Assembly: GCF_900603025.1 (NCBI RefSeq)
Contig: NZ_LR026975.1
Span: forward strand, 3,596,001-3,660,000
Length of the DNA stretch: 64,000 bases
Direction of reading: 5' to 3'
From: Mycolicibacterium hassiacum DSM 44199
Lineage (GTDB): Bacteria; Actinomycetota; Actinomycetes; Mycobacteriales; Mycobacteriaceae
Shown: piece after piece, positions 23,784 through 31,955 of the stretch
Numbering within the stretch: position 1 is the stretch's first letter
Layout: the number at the start of each line of letters is the position of its first letter
The notes under the pieces: generated by a model
Seen by the model: the letters and a program-made list of their open reading frames with translations, nothing else
The model's database searches: none
What the model was told of the DNA's origin: nothing
Program-made: the position numbers and the translations under genes

Positions 23784-24563
23784 TCACTGCAGCGACGACA
23801 GATTGAACATCGCGCCGAGCGGGTCGGCGACCGCGGCCAGCCGGCCGTACGGGGTGTCCTCGGCGTCGCGGATCACCGTCCCGCCGTTGTCGCACACCAG
23901 CTGCACGGTCTTGTCGACGTCGTCGCAGCCCAAAAAGAAGATCCAGGTCGACGGCGCGTCGGGGGGCAGGTCGCGGGTGCCGTCCATCACCCCGAGCAGC
24001 GCCTCACCGTCGAATATCGCGGTGCTGTACCGGAACTCGTCGGTGTCGGAGACGGTCTCGAGCTGCCAGCCGAACACCTGCCGGTAGAACTGAAGCGCCT
24101 TGGCGTAGTCGCGGGTGGTCAGCTGGAAGTACACCGGCGCGCCGTGCTCGTTGACGAGCTCGAACCCGTTCTGGCCGCCGGGCTGCCACAGGCCGAAGAA
24201 CGCGCCGGCGGGGTCGGACAGCAGACCCATCCAGCCCGCGTTCTTCACCTCCATCGGTTCGGCCGGCTGGTTGCAGAAGACCGCACCGGCCTCACCGGCC
24301 CGGGCGAGGGTGTCACGGATGTCGGTGGTGTGCAGGAAAGTGGTCCAGCGGTCCGGGCTGTTCCAGGCGGGGTCGTTGTAGCCGATCCCGGCGACCGGCC
24401 GGCCGTCCTGATACGCGTAGTGGTAGTTCCCGTAGTCGGGGCCCAGGTTCTCGAACGTCCAGCCGAACACCGCGCCGTAGAACCGCTGGGCGCGGTCCAG
24501 ATCCGAGGTGGCCAGGTCGATCCAGATCGGGGCGCCGACGGGGTGGGTGGTGCGGACTGCCAT
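23784..24563 (-). CDS. double VOC/glyoxalase protein (CFP32-like)
   Basis: 259 residues with two VOC modules. The first starts APIWIDLATSDLDRAQRFYGAVFGW and ends LSDPAGAFFGLWQPGG. The second starts PVYFQLTTRDYAKALQFYRQVFGW and ends VADPLGAMFNLSSLQ. Mycobacterial relatives include the secreted antigen CFP32/TB27.3 (Rv0577), a glyoxalase-like protein without a signal peptide. ATG 24563 follows AGAAGGAGA. It is the last gene in the leftward series but is separated from the amidohydrolase by a 205-bp repeat-bearing gap. Confidence 0.87.
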   Translation of the reverse strand: MAVRTTHPVGAPIWIDLATSDLDRAQRFYGAVFGWTFENLGPDYGNYHYAYQDGRPVAGIGYNDPAWNSPDRWTTFLHTTDIRDTLARAGEAGAVFCNQPAEPMEVKNAGWMGLLSDPAGAFFGLWQPGGQNGFELVNEHGAPVYFQLTTRDYAKALQFYRQVFGWQLETVSDTDEFRYSTAIFDGEALLGVMDGTRDLPPDAPSTWIFFLGCDDVDKTVQLVCDNGGTVIRDAEDTPYGRLAAVADPLGAMFNLSSLQ

Positions 24564-24644
24564 CGCGGTCTCCTTCTCGGTGAAAGGTGGGGTCAGCGGT
24601 ACAGACCACCGTGCCGCGCGGAACTCATCGCCGCATCCGAAATA

Positions 24645-24746
24645 TTCTCCGGGCCTTCTCTCTGGGCCTTTCTCCGGGGCCTTTTCTCTGGGGCCTTGTC
24701 TCTGGGTCTTTAGTCTCTGGGTCCGTATTCTCTGGATTCTCTGGGG
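24645..24746. repeat. degenerate ~13-bp tandem repeats
   Basis: About eight imperfect copies of a TTTCTCTGGGGCC-like unit, plus-strand C/T/G-rich, in the gap between the amidohydrolase stop (24769) and the VOC start (24563). Unit length drifts from 10 to 15 bases. On the transcribed leftward strand it reads as GGCCCCAGAGAAA units. Confidence 0.75.
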
Positions 24747-24768
24747 CGGGGCGGATTCCTCTTCGGCG

Positions 24769-25662
24769 TCAGGCCAGGCCCAGCACCCGCAGCGCGTTCT
24801 GCTTGAACACCAGCGGCAGCACCTCGGGGTCGACGTCGAGCGACTCGAAGTCGCGTCGCCACCGCTCCAGCCGGATGTAGGGATAGTCGGTGCCGAACAG
24901 CACCTTGGTGCGAAGCTGCCGGCCGATGGCCGCCACCAGCTGCGGCGGGAAGTACTTCGGCGACCAGCCCGACAGGTCGACGTAGACATTGGCCTTGTGC
25001 GCGGCGACCGCGATCTGCGCGTCCACCCACGGCACCGCGGGATGGGCCATCACGATCGTCAGCTCCGGAAAGTCGGCGGCCACGTCGTCGAGCAGGATCG
25101 GGTCGGAGTAGCGCAGCTTGATGCGGTGGCCGCCGGGCAGCCCCGCGCCCAGCCCGGTCTGGCCGGTGTGGAACAGCGCGGGCACCCCGGCCTCGGTGAT
25201 GGCCTCGTAGATCGGGTAGAACCGGCGGTCGTTGGGCTCGAACGCCTGGAAGCTGGGGTGGAATTTGAACCCCTTGACGCCGTAGTCGCGGACCAGCTCG
25301 CGCACCCGGTGCACCGCGCGCCGACCGTCCCAGGGATCCACGCTGCCGAACGGGATGAGCACGTCGTTGTTCCGGACCGCCCCCGCGATCAGGTCCTCGA
25401 TCGAGTTCGGTTCGTGCCGCATCCCGGTGCGCGCGTCGATGGTGAACACCACCGCGGCGGTGTTGTGCCTGCGGTATTCCTCGGCCAGCGCGTCGACGGT
25501 GGACAGCTCGCCCGGCCCCCGCTTGAAGTACTTGCCGACGGCCTCGACCAGCACGTCGTCGTAGGCCCGGTGGCCGTGGCAGTCGACCTCGACATGGGTG
25601 TGGATGTCGATGGCGTCGACGCGCTGGAAATCGATGCCGTATTCGTACTTCTGGCCGGTCAT
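24769..25662 (-). CDS. amidohydrolase-family protein (ACMSD-like)
   Basis: 297 residues, TIM-barrel metal hydrolase or decarboxylase of the amidohydrolase_2 family. Metal ligands are visible: IDIHTHVEVD (HxH), the His in PALFHTGQTG, the His in IVMAHPAVPW and the Asp in VLFGTDYPY. GVKGFKFHPSFQAFEPND is typical. Members such as ACMSD and gamma-resorcylate decarboxylase remove CO2 from ring-derived acids; others hydrolyse C-N or C-C bonds. It is the last gene of the catabolic operon, 84 bp after the aldehyde dehydrogenase, which suggests a late pathway step. Confidence 0.85.
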   Translation of the reverse strand: MTGQKYEYGIDFQRVDAIDIHTHVEVDCHGHRAYDDVLVEAVGKYFKRGPGELSTVDALAEEYRRHNTAAVVFTIDARTGMRHEPNSIEDLIAGAVRNNDVLIPFGSVDPWDGRRAVHRVRELVRDYGVKGFKFHPSFQAFEPNDRRFYPIYEAITEAGVPALFHTGQTGLGAGLPGGHRIKLRYSDPILLDDVAADFPELTIVMAHPAVPWVDAQIAVAAHKANVYVDLSGWSPKYFPPQLVAAIGRQLRTKVLFGTDYPYIRLERWRRDFESLDVDPEVLPLVFKQNALRVLGLA

Positions 25663-25746
25663 GCCCGCAGTGTATTGGGCGGGGCCGGCGCGCTCACCGA
25701 CCCGGAGAACCGGTGAGCGCGCCAGGCTCCATCAGGTCGGGGCCCA

Positions 25747-27171
25747 TCATTTCGGGAGGTAGTTGAGCACCGCCTTGACCTCGAGGTACTCCTCGAACCC
25801 GTGGCGGCCCCACTCGCGGCCGTTTCCGCTGCGCTTGTAGCCGCCGAACGGCGCGTTCATGTCGAAGCCGTGGTTGATCGCGATCGAGCCGGCACGAATC
25901 CGCCGCGCCAGGGCACGGGCCTGCTCCAGATCGGCGCCCGAGACGTAGCCGGCCAGACCGTAATCGGTGTCGTTGGCGATCTCGATGGCCTGGTCGAGAT
26001 CGTCGTAGCCGAGGATGCACAGCACCGGCCCGAAGATCTCCTCCCGCGCGATCGTCATGTCGTTGCGCACGTGGGCGAACACCGTCGGCTTGACGTAGTA
26101 ACCGCGGTCGATGCCGTCCGGGCGGCCGGGCCCGCCGATGACCAGCGTCGCGCCCTCGTCGATGCCGGCCTGGATCAACCGCTGGATCTTGTCGAACTGC
26201 GCCTTGGACGCGACGGGCCCGATCGCGGTCTTGTCCGACGGATCACCGACCTTGACCGCGGCCGCGGTCTCCCGGGCGACCGCGATGGCCTCGTCCATCC
26301 GCGCGTTCGGCACCAGCATCCGGGACGGGGCATTGCAGCTCTGCCCGCTGTTCATCATCATCACCGAGGTGCCGACGGCCACGCTCTTGGCGAAGTCGGC
26401 GTCGTCGAGCACGATGTTGGGGCTCTTGCCGCCGAGTTCCTGGCACACCCGCTTGACCGTCGGCGCCGCATTGCGGGCCACCTCGATGCCCGCCCGGGTG
26501 GAGCCGGTGAACGACACCAGGTCGACCTCGGGGTGGCTGGACAGCGCCACACCCACGCCCGGGCCGTCGCCGTGGACCATGTTGTAGACGCCGGACGGCA
26601 CCCCGGCCGCGTCGATGATCTCGGTGAAGATCTGCCCCGAGTAGGGCGCCACCTCCGAGGGTTTGAGCACCATGGTGCAACCGGTGGCCAGCGCCGGGAA
26701 CACCTTGCAGGCGATCTGGTTGATCGGCCAGTTCCACGGGGTGATCAGCCCGCACACGCCGATCGGTTCCTTGGTCACCAGGGTGCTGCCCAGCGGCTCG
26801 TCGAACTGGTAGTTCTTCAGCACGTCGATCGCGGTGGTCAGATGCCCCAGCCCGAGGTTGACCTGCGGACCGCCGGCCAGCGACGGCGGTGCGCCCATCT
26901 CCTCGTTGACCGCGTCGGCCAGATCGCTCATGCGTTTCTGGTATTCGGTGAGGATCGCCTGCAGCACGTCGAGGCGCTGCTCGCGGGTGGTCTGCGACCA
27001 GGTGGCGAACGCCTTGCGCGCGGCCCGCACCGCCGCGTCGACGTCCTCGGCCGAGCCGAGCGCGATGCGGCCGGACACCTCCTCGGTGGCGGGGTTGTCG
27101 ACGTCGAGGGTTTTCAGCTGCACCGGGTCGACCCAGCGGCCGTCGATGTAGAACTTCAGATACTCACGCAT
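25747..27171 (-). CDS. aldehyde dehydrogenase (NAD(P)-dependent)
   Basis: 474 residues from ATG 27171 (AGGGAAGG just upstream); an upstream ATG at 27189 adds only six residues. The full ALDH fold: ITPWNWPINQIACK (cofactor domain), VSFTGSTRAGIEVA, catalytic Glu in CQELGGKSPNIVLDDAD, catalytic Cys in NSGQSCNAPSRML, EEIFGPVLCILGYDD, and NAPFGGYKRSGNGREWG at the end. It oxidises an aldehyde to an acid; next to the ThDP enzyme it may take the aldehyde that enzyme makes. Member of the leftward operon. Confidence 0.93.
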   Translation of the reverse strand: MREYLKFYIDGRWVDPVQLKTLDVDNPATEEVSGRIALGSAEDVDAAVRAARKAFATWSQTTREQRLDVLQAILTEYQKRMSDLADAVNEEMGAPPSLAGGPQVNLGLGHLTTAIDVLKNYQFDEPLGSTLVTKEPIGVCGLITPWNWPINQIACKVFPALATGCTMVLKPSEVAPYSGQIFTEIIDAAGVPSGVYNMVHGDGPGVGVALSSHPEVDLVSFTGSTRAGIEVARNAAPTVKRVCQELGGKSPNIVLDDADFAKSVAVGTSVMMMNSGQSCNAPSRMLVPNARMDEAIAVARETAAAVKVGDPSDKTAIGPVASKAQFDKIQRLIQAGIDEGATLVIGGPGRPDGIDRGYYVKPTVFAHVRNDMTIAREEIFGPVLCILGYDDLDQAIEIANDTDYGLAGYVSGADLEQARALARRIRAGSIAINHGFDMNAPFGGYKRSGNGREWGRHGFEEYLEVKAVLNYLPK

Positions 27172-27198
27172 GAGTTCACCTTCCCTCAAAACCGTCCG

Positions 27199-28905
27199 CT
27201 ATTGGGTGCCCTCTGCATACCAGGTGCGGAACTCGTCGTACTTCGGCATCTCCTCGGAGTTGGCCTTCGGATCGATGCACACGTGCACCACACCGGGCTT
27301 GCCGCTGGCGAAGGCCCGTTCGATGGCCGGGCCGATCTCAGTGTCCTTCTCGACGTACTCGCCGTGGCAGCCGAAACCTTCGGCGATCCTGTCGAACCGC
27401 ACGTCTTTGCTCCAGTGCACCCCGGGCTGCGGCGACGGCTGTGGGAAGGTGCGTTTGTAGACGCCGACCTCCAGGCCCCACTGGTGGTCCACCCCGACCA
27501 CGCACACCAGCGGCAGGCCCTCCCGCGCGGCGGTCTCCAGTTCGGCGATGTGGAACAGGAACGACGAGTCGCTGGTCAGCAGCATCACCGGGCGTTTGCG
27601 GCCGTCGGCGATCGAGGCGCCGATCGCATACGGCAGCCCGGTGCCGAGGTGGCCGAAGTTCTGGTTCCAGATCACGTCGCGCGGTTTGGCCTGCGAGTAG
27701 GTCCACTGGAAGATCACCGTCGCGCCGCCGTCGCGGACCAGGATGCCGTCCTCGGGGAACGCCTTGGTGGCCTCGACGACGAACCGGGCCGGATGGATCG
27801 GGGTGCGGCCGCGGGGTGCGTTCTCGGCGAGCTGGGCCAGTTCCTCGGCGTCCTTCTTGATCAGCGCGTCGAGGTTCGGCGCCGGGCTGCGCGGGGTGTC
27901 CTTGAGCGCCTCGACCAGCTGCGGCACCACCGCGCGCAGGTCGCCGACCAGCGCGACGTCGATCGGGCGGTTCACCCCGATCGCCAGCGGATCCTGCTCG
28001 ACCAGGATCCACTTGCGAATGTCGTTGCAGGCGGCCCAGTGTCGGCCCTTGCCGTAGTGCACCGGCTCCCCCAGTTCGGTGCCCAGCGCCAGGCACAGGT
28101 CGGATTCGACGACCGCCTCGACGGCCGCCGGGGAGAACCCGTAGGGGAAGGTACGGTCCTCCAGGCCGGGGATGAACGAGGTGCCGCCGGAGGTCTGGAT
28201 CACCGGGCAGGCCATCAGGTCGGCCAGCTGTTTGACCGCGGCCTGGCTGCGGGTGGTGTGCACGGCGTGGCCGACCAGCAGGATCGGTTTCTCGGCGGCG
28301 CGGATCAGCCGCGCCGCCTCGGCGATCTCCGGCGCACCGGCGCCCTGGCCGACCAGCCGGTAGCGTTGCGGCGGCAGCGGATCGGGTACGTCGAGTTCCT
28401 CGAGCAGCACGTGCGCGGGGTACTCGACGTAGCTGGGCCCCGGGGTGCCCGACATCGACCGCCGGATGGCCTCGCGGATGATCTCGTCGGTCTGGTCCGG
28501 GTACTCGATCGAGGCACTGTACTTCACCGACGGCGCGAAAAGCGGCTCCTGGCGGACGAATTGGATGCGGCCGCGGCGCACCCGGCGCTCGGTGATGCGG
28601 GCCCGCTGACCGCCTAGGAAGATCACCGGCGAGTTCTCCACCTTCGCGCACTGGATCGCACCGGCGATATTGGCCATGCCCGGCCCCAGGGTGCCGATGC
28701 ACAGACCGGGTCCGCCGGTCATCCGGGACACCGCCTCGGCCATGAAGCCGGCCGCCAGCTCGTGGTGGGGTGCGACCACCGACCAGCCGCGGGCGTGGGC
28801 CTCGGCGAACATGTGCACGAAGTTGGGGTCGGGGATGCCGAAGATGGTGTTGACGCCTTCGGCCTCGAACAGGTCGAGGATGCGTTTGTAGACGGGGACG
28901 CCCAT
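27199..28905 (-). CDS. thiamine diphosphate-dependent enzyme (acetolactate synthase / 2-hydroxyacyl-CoA lyase type)
   Basis: 568 residues with the three domains of ThDP lyases. The Pyr domain opens YKRILDLFEAEGVNTIFGIP and has the catalytic Glu in PHHELAAGFMAEAVSRMTG. The central domain has KPILLVGHAVHTTRS. The PP domain has NFGHLGTGLPYAIGASIADG and a GDG-like motif altered to TSDSSFLFHIAELETA, so the usual GDGxxxxxxxEL reads SDSSFLFHIAEL. That change is unusual and may weaken Mg binding. It could be a 2-hydroxyacyl-CoA lyase giving an aldehyde for the neighbouring ALDH. ATG 28905 follows GGAGTTCC. Confidence 0.88.
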   Translation of the reverse strand: MGVPVYKRILDLFEAEGVNTIFGIPDPNFVHMFAEAHARGWSVVAPHHELAAGFMAEAVSRMTGGPGLCIGTLGPGMANIAGAIQCAKVENSPVIFLGGQRARITERRVRRGRIQFVRQEPLFAPSVKYSASIEYPDQTDEIIREAIRRSMSGTPGPSYVEYPAHVLLEELDVPDPLPPQRYRLVGQGAGAPEIAEAARLIRAAEKPILLVGHAVHTTRSQAAVKQLADLMACPVIQTSGGTSFIPGLEDRTFPYGFSPAAVEAVVESDLCLALGTELGEPVHYGKGRHWAACNDIRKWILVEQDPLAIGVNRPIDVALVGDLRAVVPQLVEALKDTPRSPAPNLDALIKKDAEELAQLAENAPRGRTPIHPARFVVEATKAFPEDGILVRDGGATVIFQWTYSQAKPRDVIWNQNFGHLGTGLPYAIGASIADGRKRPVMLLTSDSSFLFHIAELETAAREGLPLVCVVGVDHQWGLEVGVYKRTFPQPSPQPGVHWSKDVRFDRIAEGFGCHGEYVEKDTEIGPAIERAFASGKPGVVHVCIDPKANSEEMPKYDEFRTWYAEGTQ

Positions 28906-28915
28906 CGGAACTCCT

Positions 28916-29869
28916 TTATCGGTAGCGCTTGGCGAGTTGACTGCGGTGTGCTGCGGGTGAGCCGAACAGCGCGCGGTTCAGCGTGGCGCGTTTGAGGTAG
29001 ACGTGGATTCCGCTCTCCCAGGTGTAGCCGATGCCGCCGTGCAGTTGCATTGCCTTGCTGGCGATCTCGACGGCCGCCGGACACACGTGCGATTTGGCCA
29101 TGGCGGCGGCCACCCCGACGTCCGGCGCGTCGTCGACGATCGCGGCCACGGCGGCGTCGATGAGCTGGCGGCAGATGCTGATCTCGACGTACATGTCGGC
29201 GCAGGTGTGTTTGACCGCCTGGAACGACCCGATCGGCCGGCCGAACTGGTGACGCACCTTCACATAGGACACGGTCCTGGCCAGCATCGCCTCGGCGAGC
29301 CCGAGGCTGTCGCAGGCGACCGCGACCGCGGCCCGGTTGCGCAACCGTTCGATGGCCGGTACTGGGTCGTCATCGAATTCCAGGGTCTCACCGCTGATCT
29401 GCGGGTCGATCGCCCCCAGGCTGCGCGTCTCGTCGACCACCGGCCGGGGGGTGACCTCGGGCGCGGCGACGGTGACGCCGTCGTCACCAACGATCAGGAT
29501 GTGGTCGGCGCCGGGGGCGTCGGGCACGAAGTCGGGACCCTCCAGCGCGACCGCGAGCCGGGTGTCACCGGAGGCCACCCGGTTCAGCAGCCGGTCGCGG
29601 GTTTCGCTGGGCGCCAGCGCGTTCAGGGTCGCCACCGCCAGCACCGCACCGCCGAGATAGCTGGTCGTGGATGCTGCACGGCCGAGTTCGGTGCAGATGA
29701 CCGCGGTTTCGGCGAACGTCGCGCCCGCCCCGCCGTATCGCTCGTCGATCTCCAGCCCGACCCAGCCGGCGTCGACCAACGTCACCCAGTCGACGGTGCG
29801 CTCCTTGGCCAGCAGGTCGGCCGCGACCGAGCGCAGTTCGTCGTGGAATTCGCTGAAGTCGCCGGCCAT
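28916..29869 (-). CDS. acyl-CoA dehydrogenase, short subunit
   Basis: 317 residues, shorter than the usual 380. The acyl-CoA dehydrogenase fold lacks part of the middle beta domain, but the C-terminal helical domain is intact: ARTVSYVKVRHQFGRPIGSFQAVKH, then QLHGGIGYTWESGIHVYLKRA, where the Glu in YTWE is the probable catalytic base. In actinobacterial steroid catabolism, heteromeric (alpha2beta2) dehydrogenases are built from adjacent long and short subunits. Its ATG overlaps the stop of the long-subunit gene at 29869 by one base, so the two are expected to form one enzyme. Confidence 0.87.
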   Translation of the reverse strand: MAGDFSEFHDELRSVAADLLAKERTVDWVTLVDAGWVGLEIDERYGGAGATFAETAVICTELGRAASTTSYLGGAVLAVATLNALAPSETRDRLLNRVASGDTRLAVALEGPDFVPDAPGADHILIVGDDGVTVAAPEVTPRPVVDETRSLGAIDPQISGETLEFDDDPVPAIERLRNRAAVAVACDSLGLAEAMLARTVSYVKVRHQFGRPIGSFQAVKHTCADMYVEISICRQLIDAAVAAIVDDAPDVGVAAAMAKSHVCPAAVEIASKAMQLHGGIGYTWESGIHVYLKRATLNRALFGSPAAHRSQLAKRYR

Positions 29870-31029
29870 CAGACTGCACTCGGTTCTCTGGGCAGCCCCA
29901 GGCCGCGCTCGCCGATGATGGTGCGTTGGATCTCGCTGGCCCCGCCGGCGACCGTCCACTCCCATGAGCCGATGAAGTCCAGCAGCCACGCGCCGGACTC
30001 CCAGCCACTCGACATCGGTTTGACCAACTGGGTGTGGGCGGCTAGCCCGCCGAGCTCGGTACCGAAGTCGGCCATCCGCTGCAGCAGTTCGCTGTAGTAC
30101 AGCTTGACCACCGACGCATCGGCCGGGCCCGCGGTGCCGTTCTCGTTGTCCTCGACCACCTTCCGGCACAGTCGCCGCAGCGCGGTGATCTGGGTTTCGA
30201 ACTGGGCGAGCCGGTCGGCGACGACCGGGTCGTCGACCGGCGCGGCCTGCACCAGCCAACGGAAGCCGGCATTGCCGAGCCGTTCGGCGAGCTCCAACAT
30301 GGTCAGCCCGCGTTCGGCGCCGAGGGTGGCCTGGGCGACCTGCCAGCCCTGGTTCTCCGCGCCGACCAGGTTGGCGGCCGGTATCTCGACGTCGTTGAGG
30401 AATATCTCGCAGAAGTGCGCGTCGCCGATCGCGTTGCGGATGGGTCGTACCTCCACACCCGGGGATTTCATGTCCAGCAGGAAGAACGAGATGCCTTTGC
30501 GTTTCGGGGCGTCCGGGTCGGTGCGGGCCAGCAGTAGACACCAGTCGGCATACCGGGCGCCGCTGGACCACAGCTTCTGGCCGTTGACGACATAGTGGTC
30601 ACCGACCCGGCGCGCCGTGGTGCGCAGCGACGCCAGATCCGATCCGGCCTCCGGTTCGGAGAAGCCCTGACACCAGATCTCGCCGTCGAGGATCGCCGGC
30701 AGGTGTCGGCGGCGCTGTTCGTCGGTGCCCGCCGCGAGCAGGGTGGCCGCGGTGTGGTGGATGCCGACGAACGCCAGCACCAGCCGTGGCGCGTCGTGGG
30801 CGGCAAGTTCCTGGTAGAGCACCACCTGCTGCGGCACCGACAGCCCGCCGCCCCATTCGGCCGGCCAGTGCGGGACCGCGAACCCGGCGCTGTGCAGGGT
30901 CGCGAACCATTCCTTCTGGAACCGGACGAACTCGTCCTCGCTCGCCCCGGTCTGCGTTCGCCGCCAGTCCTTCGGGACGTGCTCGGCGCACCAGGCCCGC
31001 ACCCGTTCGCGGAACTCTCTCTCGCTCAT
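29869..31029 (-). CDS. acyl-CoA dehydrogenase, long subunit
   Basis: 386 residues. FVRFQKEWFATLHSAGFAVPHWPAEWGGG starts the fold. FAD-binding region WCQGFSEPEAGSDLASLRTTARR and NGQKLWSSGARYADWCLLLART, then ICEIF-like FCEIFLNDVEIPAANLVG, and ASEIQRTIIGERGLGLPRE at the end. No Glu is visible in the region where short-chain enzymes carry the base, in keeping with a partner subunit supplying it. It overlaps neighbours at both ends (ATGA with the gene at 31026; shared bases at 29869). Confidence 0.88.
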   Translation of the reverse strand: MSEREFRERVRAWCAEHVPKDWRRTQTGASEDEFVRFQKEWFATLHSAGFAVPHWPAEWGGGLSVPQQVVLYQELAAHDAPRLVLAFVGIHHTAATLLAAGTDEQRRRHLPAILDGEIWCQGFSEPEAGSDLASLRTTARRVGDHYVVNGQKLWSSGARYADWCLLLARTDPDAPKRKGISFFLLDMKSPGVEVRPIRNAIGDAHFCEIFLNDVEIPAANLVGAENQGWQVAQATLGAERGLTMLELAERLGNAGFRWLVQAAPVDDPVVADRLAQFETQITALRRLCRKVVEDNENGTAGPADASVVKLYYSELLQRMADFGTELGGLAAHTQLVKPMSSGWESGAWLLDFIGSWEWTVAGGASEIQRTIIGERGLGLPREPSAV

Positions 31030-31955
31030 AAGAACAACCCCGTCAGCCCGGCCCGGCCCGCGCGGCGGGTCAGCTCGTCGCGGGTCGCCGACAGCCCCAG
31101 CGGCAGCCGGCGCAGCGGCTGGCTGTGCCGCGACAGCCACGACAGCGTGGTCTCGTCGCAGAACCCGACCGCACCGTGCAGCTGATGGCACACCCGGAAC
31201 ACGATCTCGGCGGCCTCCAACGCGGCCGCCCGCAGCGCCAGCGCGTCGTGCAGCGCCTCGGGACGGCGTTCGCCGACGCTCCACAGCGCGTACTTGGCCA
31301 GCATGTCCAGGCCGCTGCGTTCCACCTCGGCGTCGGTGAGCTGGAACTGCACCCCCTGGAACGACGACAGGGTCTGGCCGAACTGTTTGCGCAGCGACAC
31401 GTGCGCCACGGTCAGTTCGATGGCGCGGTCGAGCATGCCCAGCAGCGTCCAGCACGGCAGCACCAGTCCCAGTGCCACATCGGCGGCGCCGTCGGTGTCC
31501 CGTTGGGCGAGTTGCAGTTCGGTGACGAACTCGGTTCCGGCGGGCCCCTGGCCGGTCACCTCGCTGCGCACCCCGTCGAGGGTGACCGCGGTCCAACGGG
31601 CCGAGAGCCCCGCCACCGCGGCCGCCGGCCGCCGACCCCCGATCACCAGCAGCCCGTCGGTGTCGAGGTCGACCGGTTTGGCCAGCCGCTCGGCGACCGG
31701 ATACGGCAGCGCCCAGTAGCCTGCGCTGCGGCACAGCGCCGCGGCGGCCTCCAGCCCGTCGGTGTCGGTGCGGGGGTCGAGCTCCCAGGCGCCCAGTTCG
31801 GCGAGCACCGGCCCGACGATCGCTTCGCGGTCGGCGGGTTTGGCCTCGGCGCGCTGCACCAGCTCGTCGCCGCCGGCCGCTTCGAACGCCCGGAGTGCCT
31901 GGCGGCCGTACTCTTTCGCGTCCTCGGAAAGGTCGAGGATCATGTGCTCGCTCAC
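31026..31955 (-). CDS. acyl-CoA dehydrogenase, short subunit
   Basis: 309 residues from GTG 31955, which overlaps the preceding stop (GTGA); ATG 31943 is the alternative. A divergent member: the N-terminal region is poorly conserved (LSEDAKEYGRQALRAFEAAGG), the middle domain is reduced, and the C-terminal part has ELTVAHVSLRKQFGQTLSSFQGVQFQLTD and HQLHGAVGFCDETTLSWLSRH with DE at the catalytic-base position. Pairs with the long subunit encoded upstream at 31952-33103 to give a second heteromeric dehydrogenase of the operon. Confidence 0.85.
   Translation of the reverse strand: MSEHMILDLSEDAKEYGRQALRAFEAAGGDELVQRAEAKPADREAIVGPVLAELGAWELDPRTDTDGLEAAAALCRSAGYWALPYPVAERLAKPVDLDTDGLLVIGGRRPAAAVAGLSARWTAVTLDGVRSEVTGQGPAGTEFVTELQLAQRDTDGAADVALGLVLPCWTLLGMLDRAIELTVAHVSLRKQFGQTLSSFQGVQFQLTDAEVERSGLDMLAKYALWSVGERRPEALHDALALRAAALEAAEIVFRVCHQLHGAVGFCDETTLSWLSRHSQPLRRLPLGLSATRDELTRRAGRAGLTGLFL

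Noticed and set aside
25801..28617. 938-codon open frame on the plus strand opposite the aldehyde dehydrogenase and ThDP genes
   Set aside because: Antisense shadow crossing two real genes; no start context and no domain.
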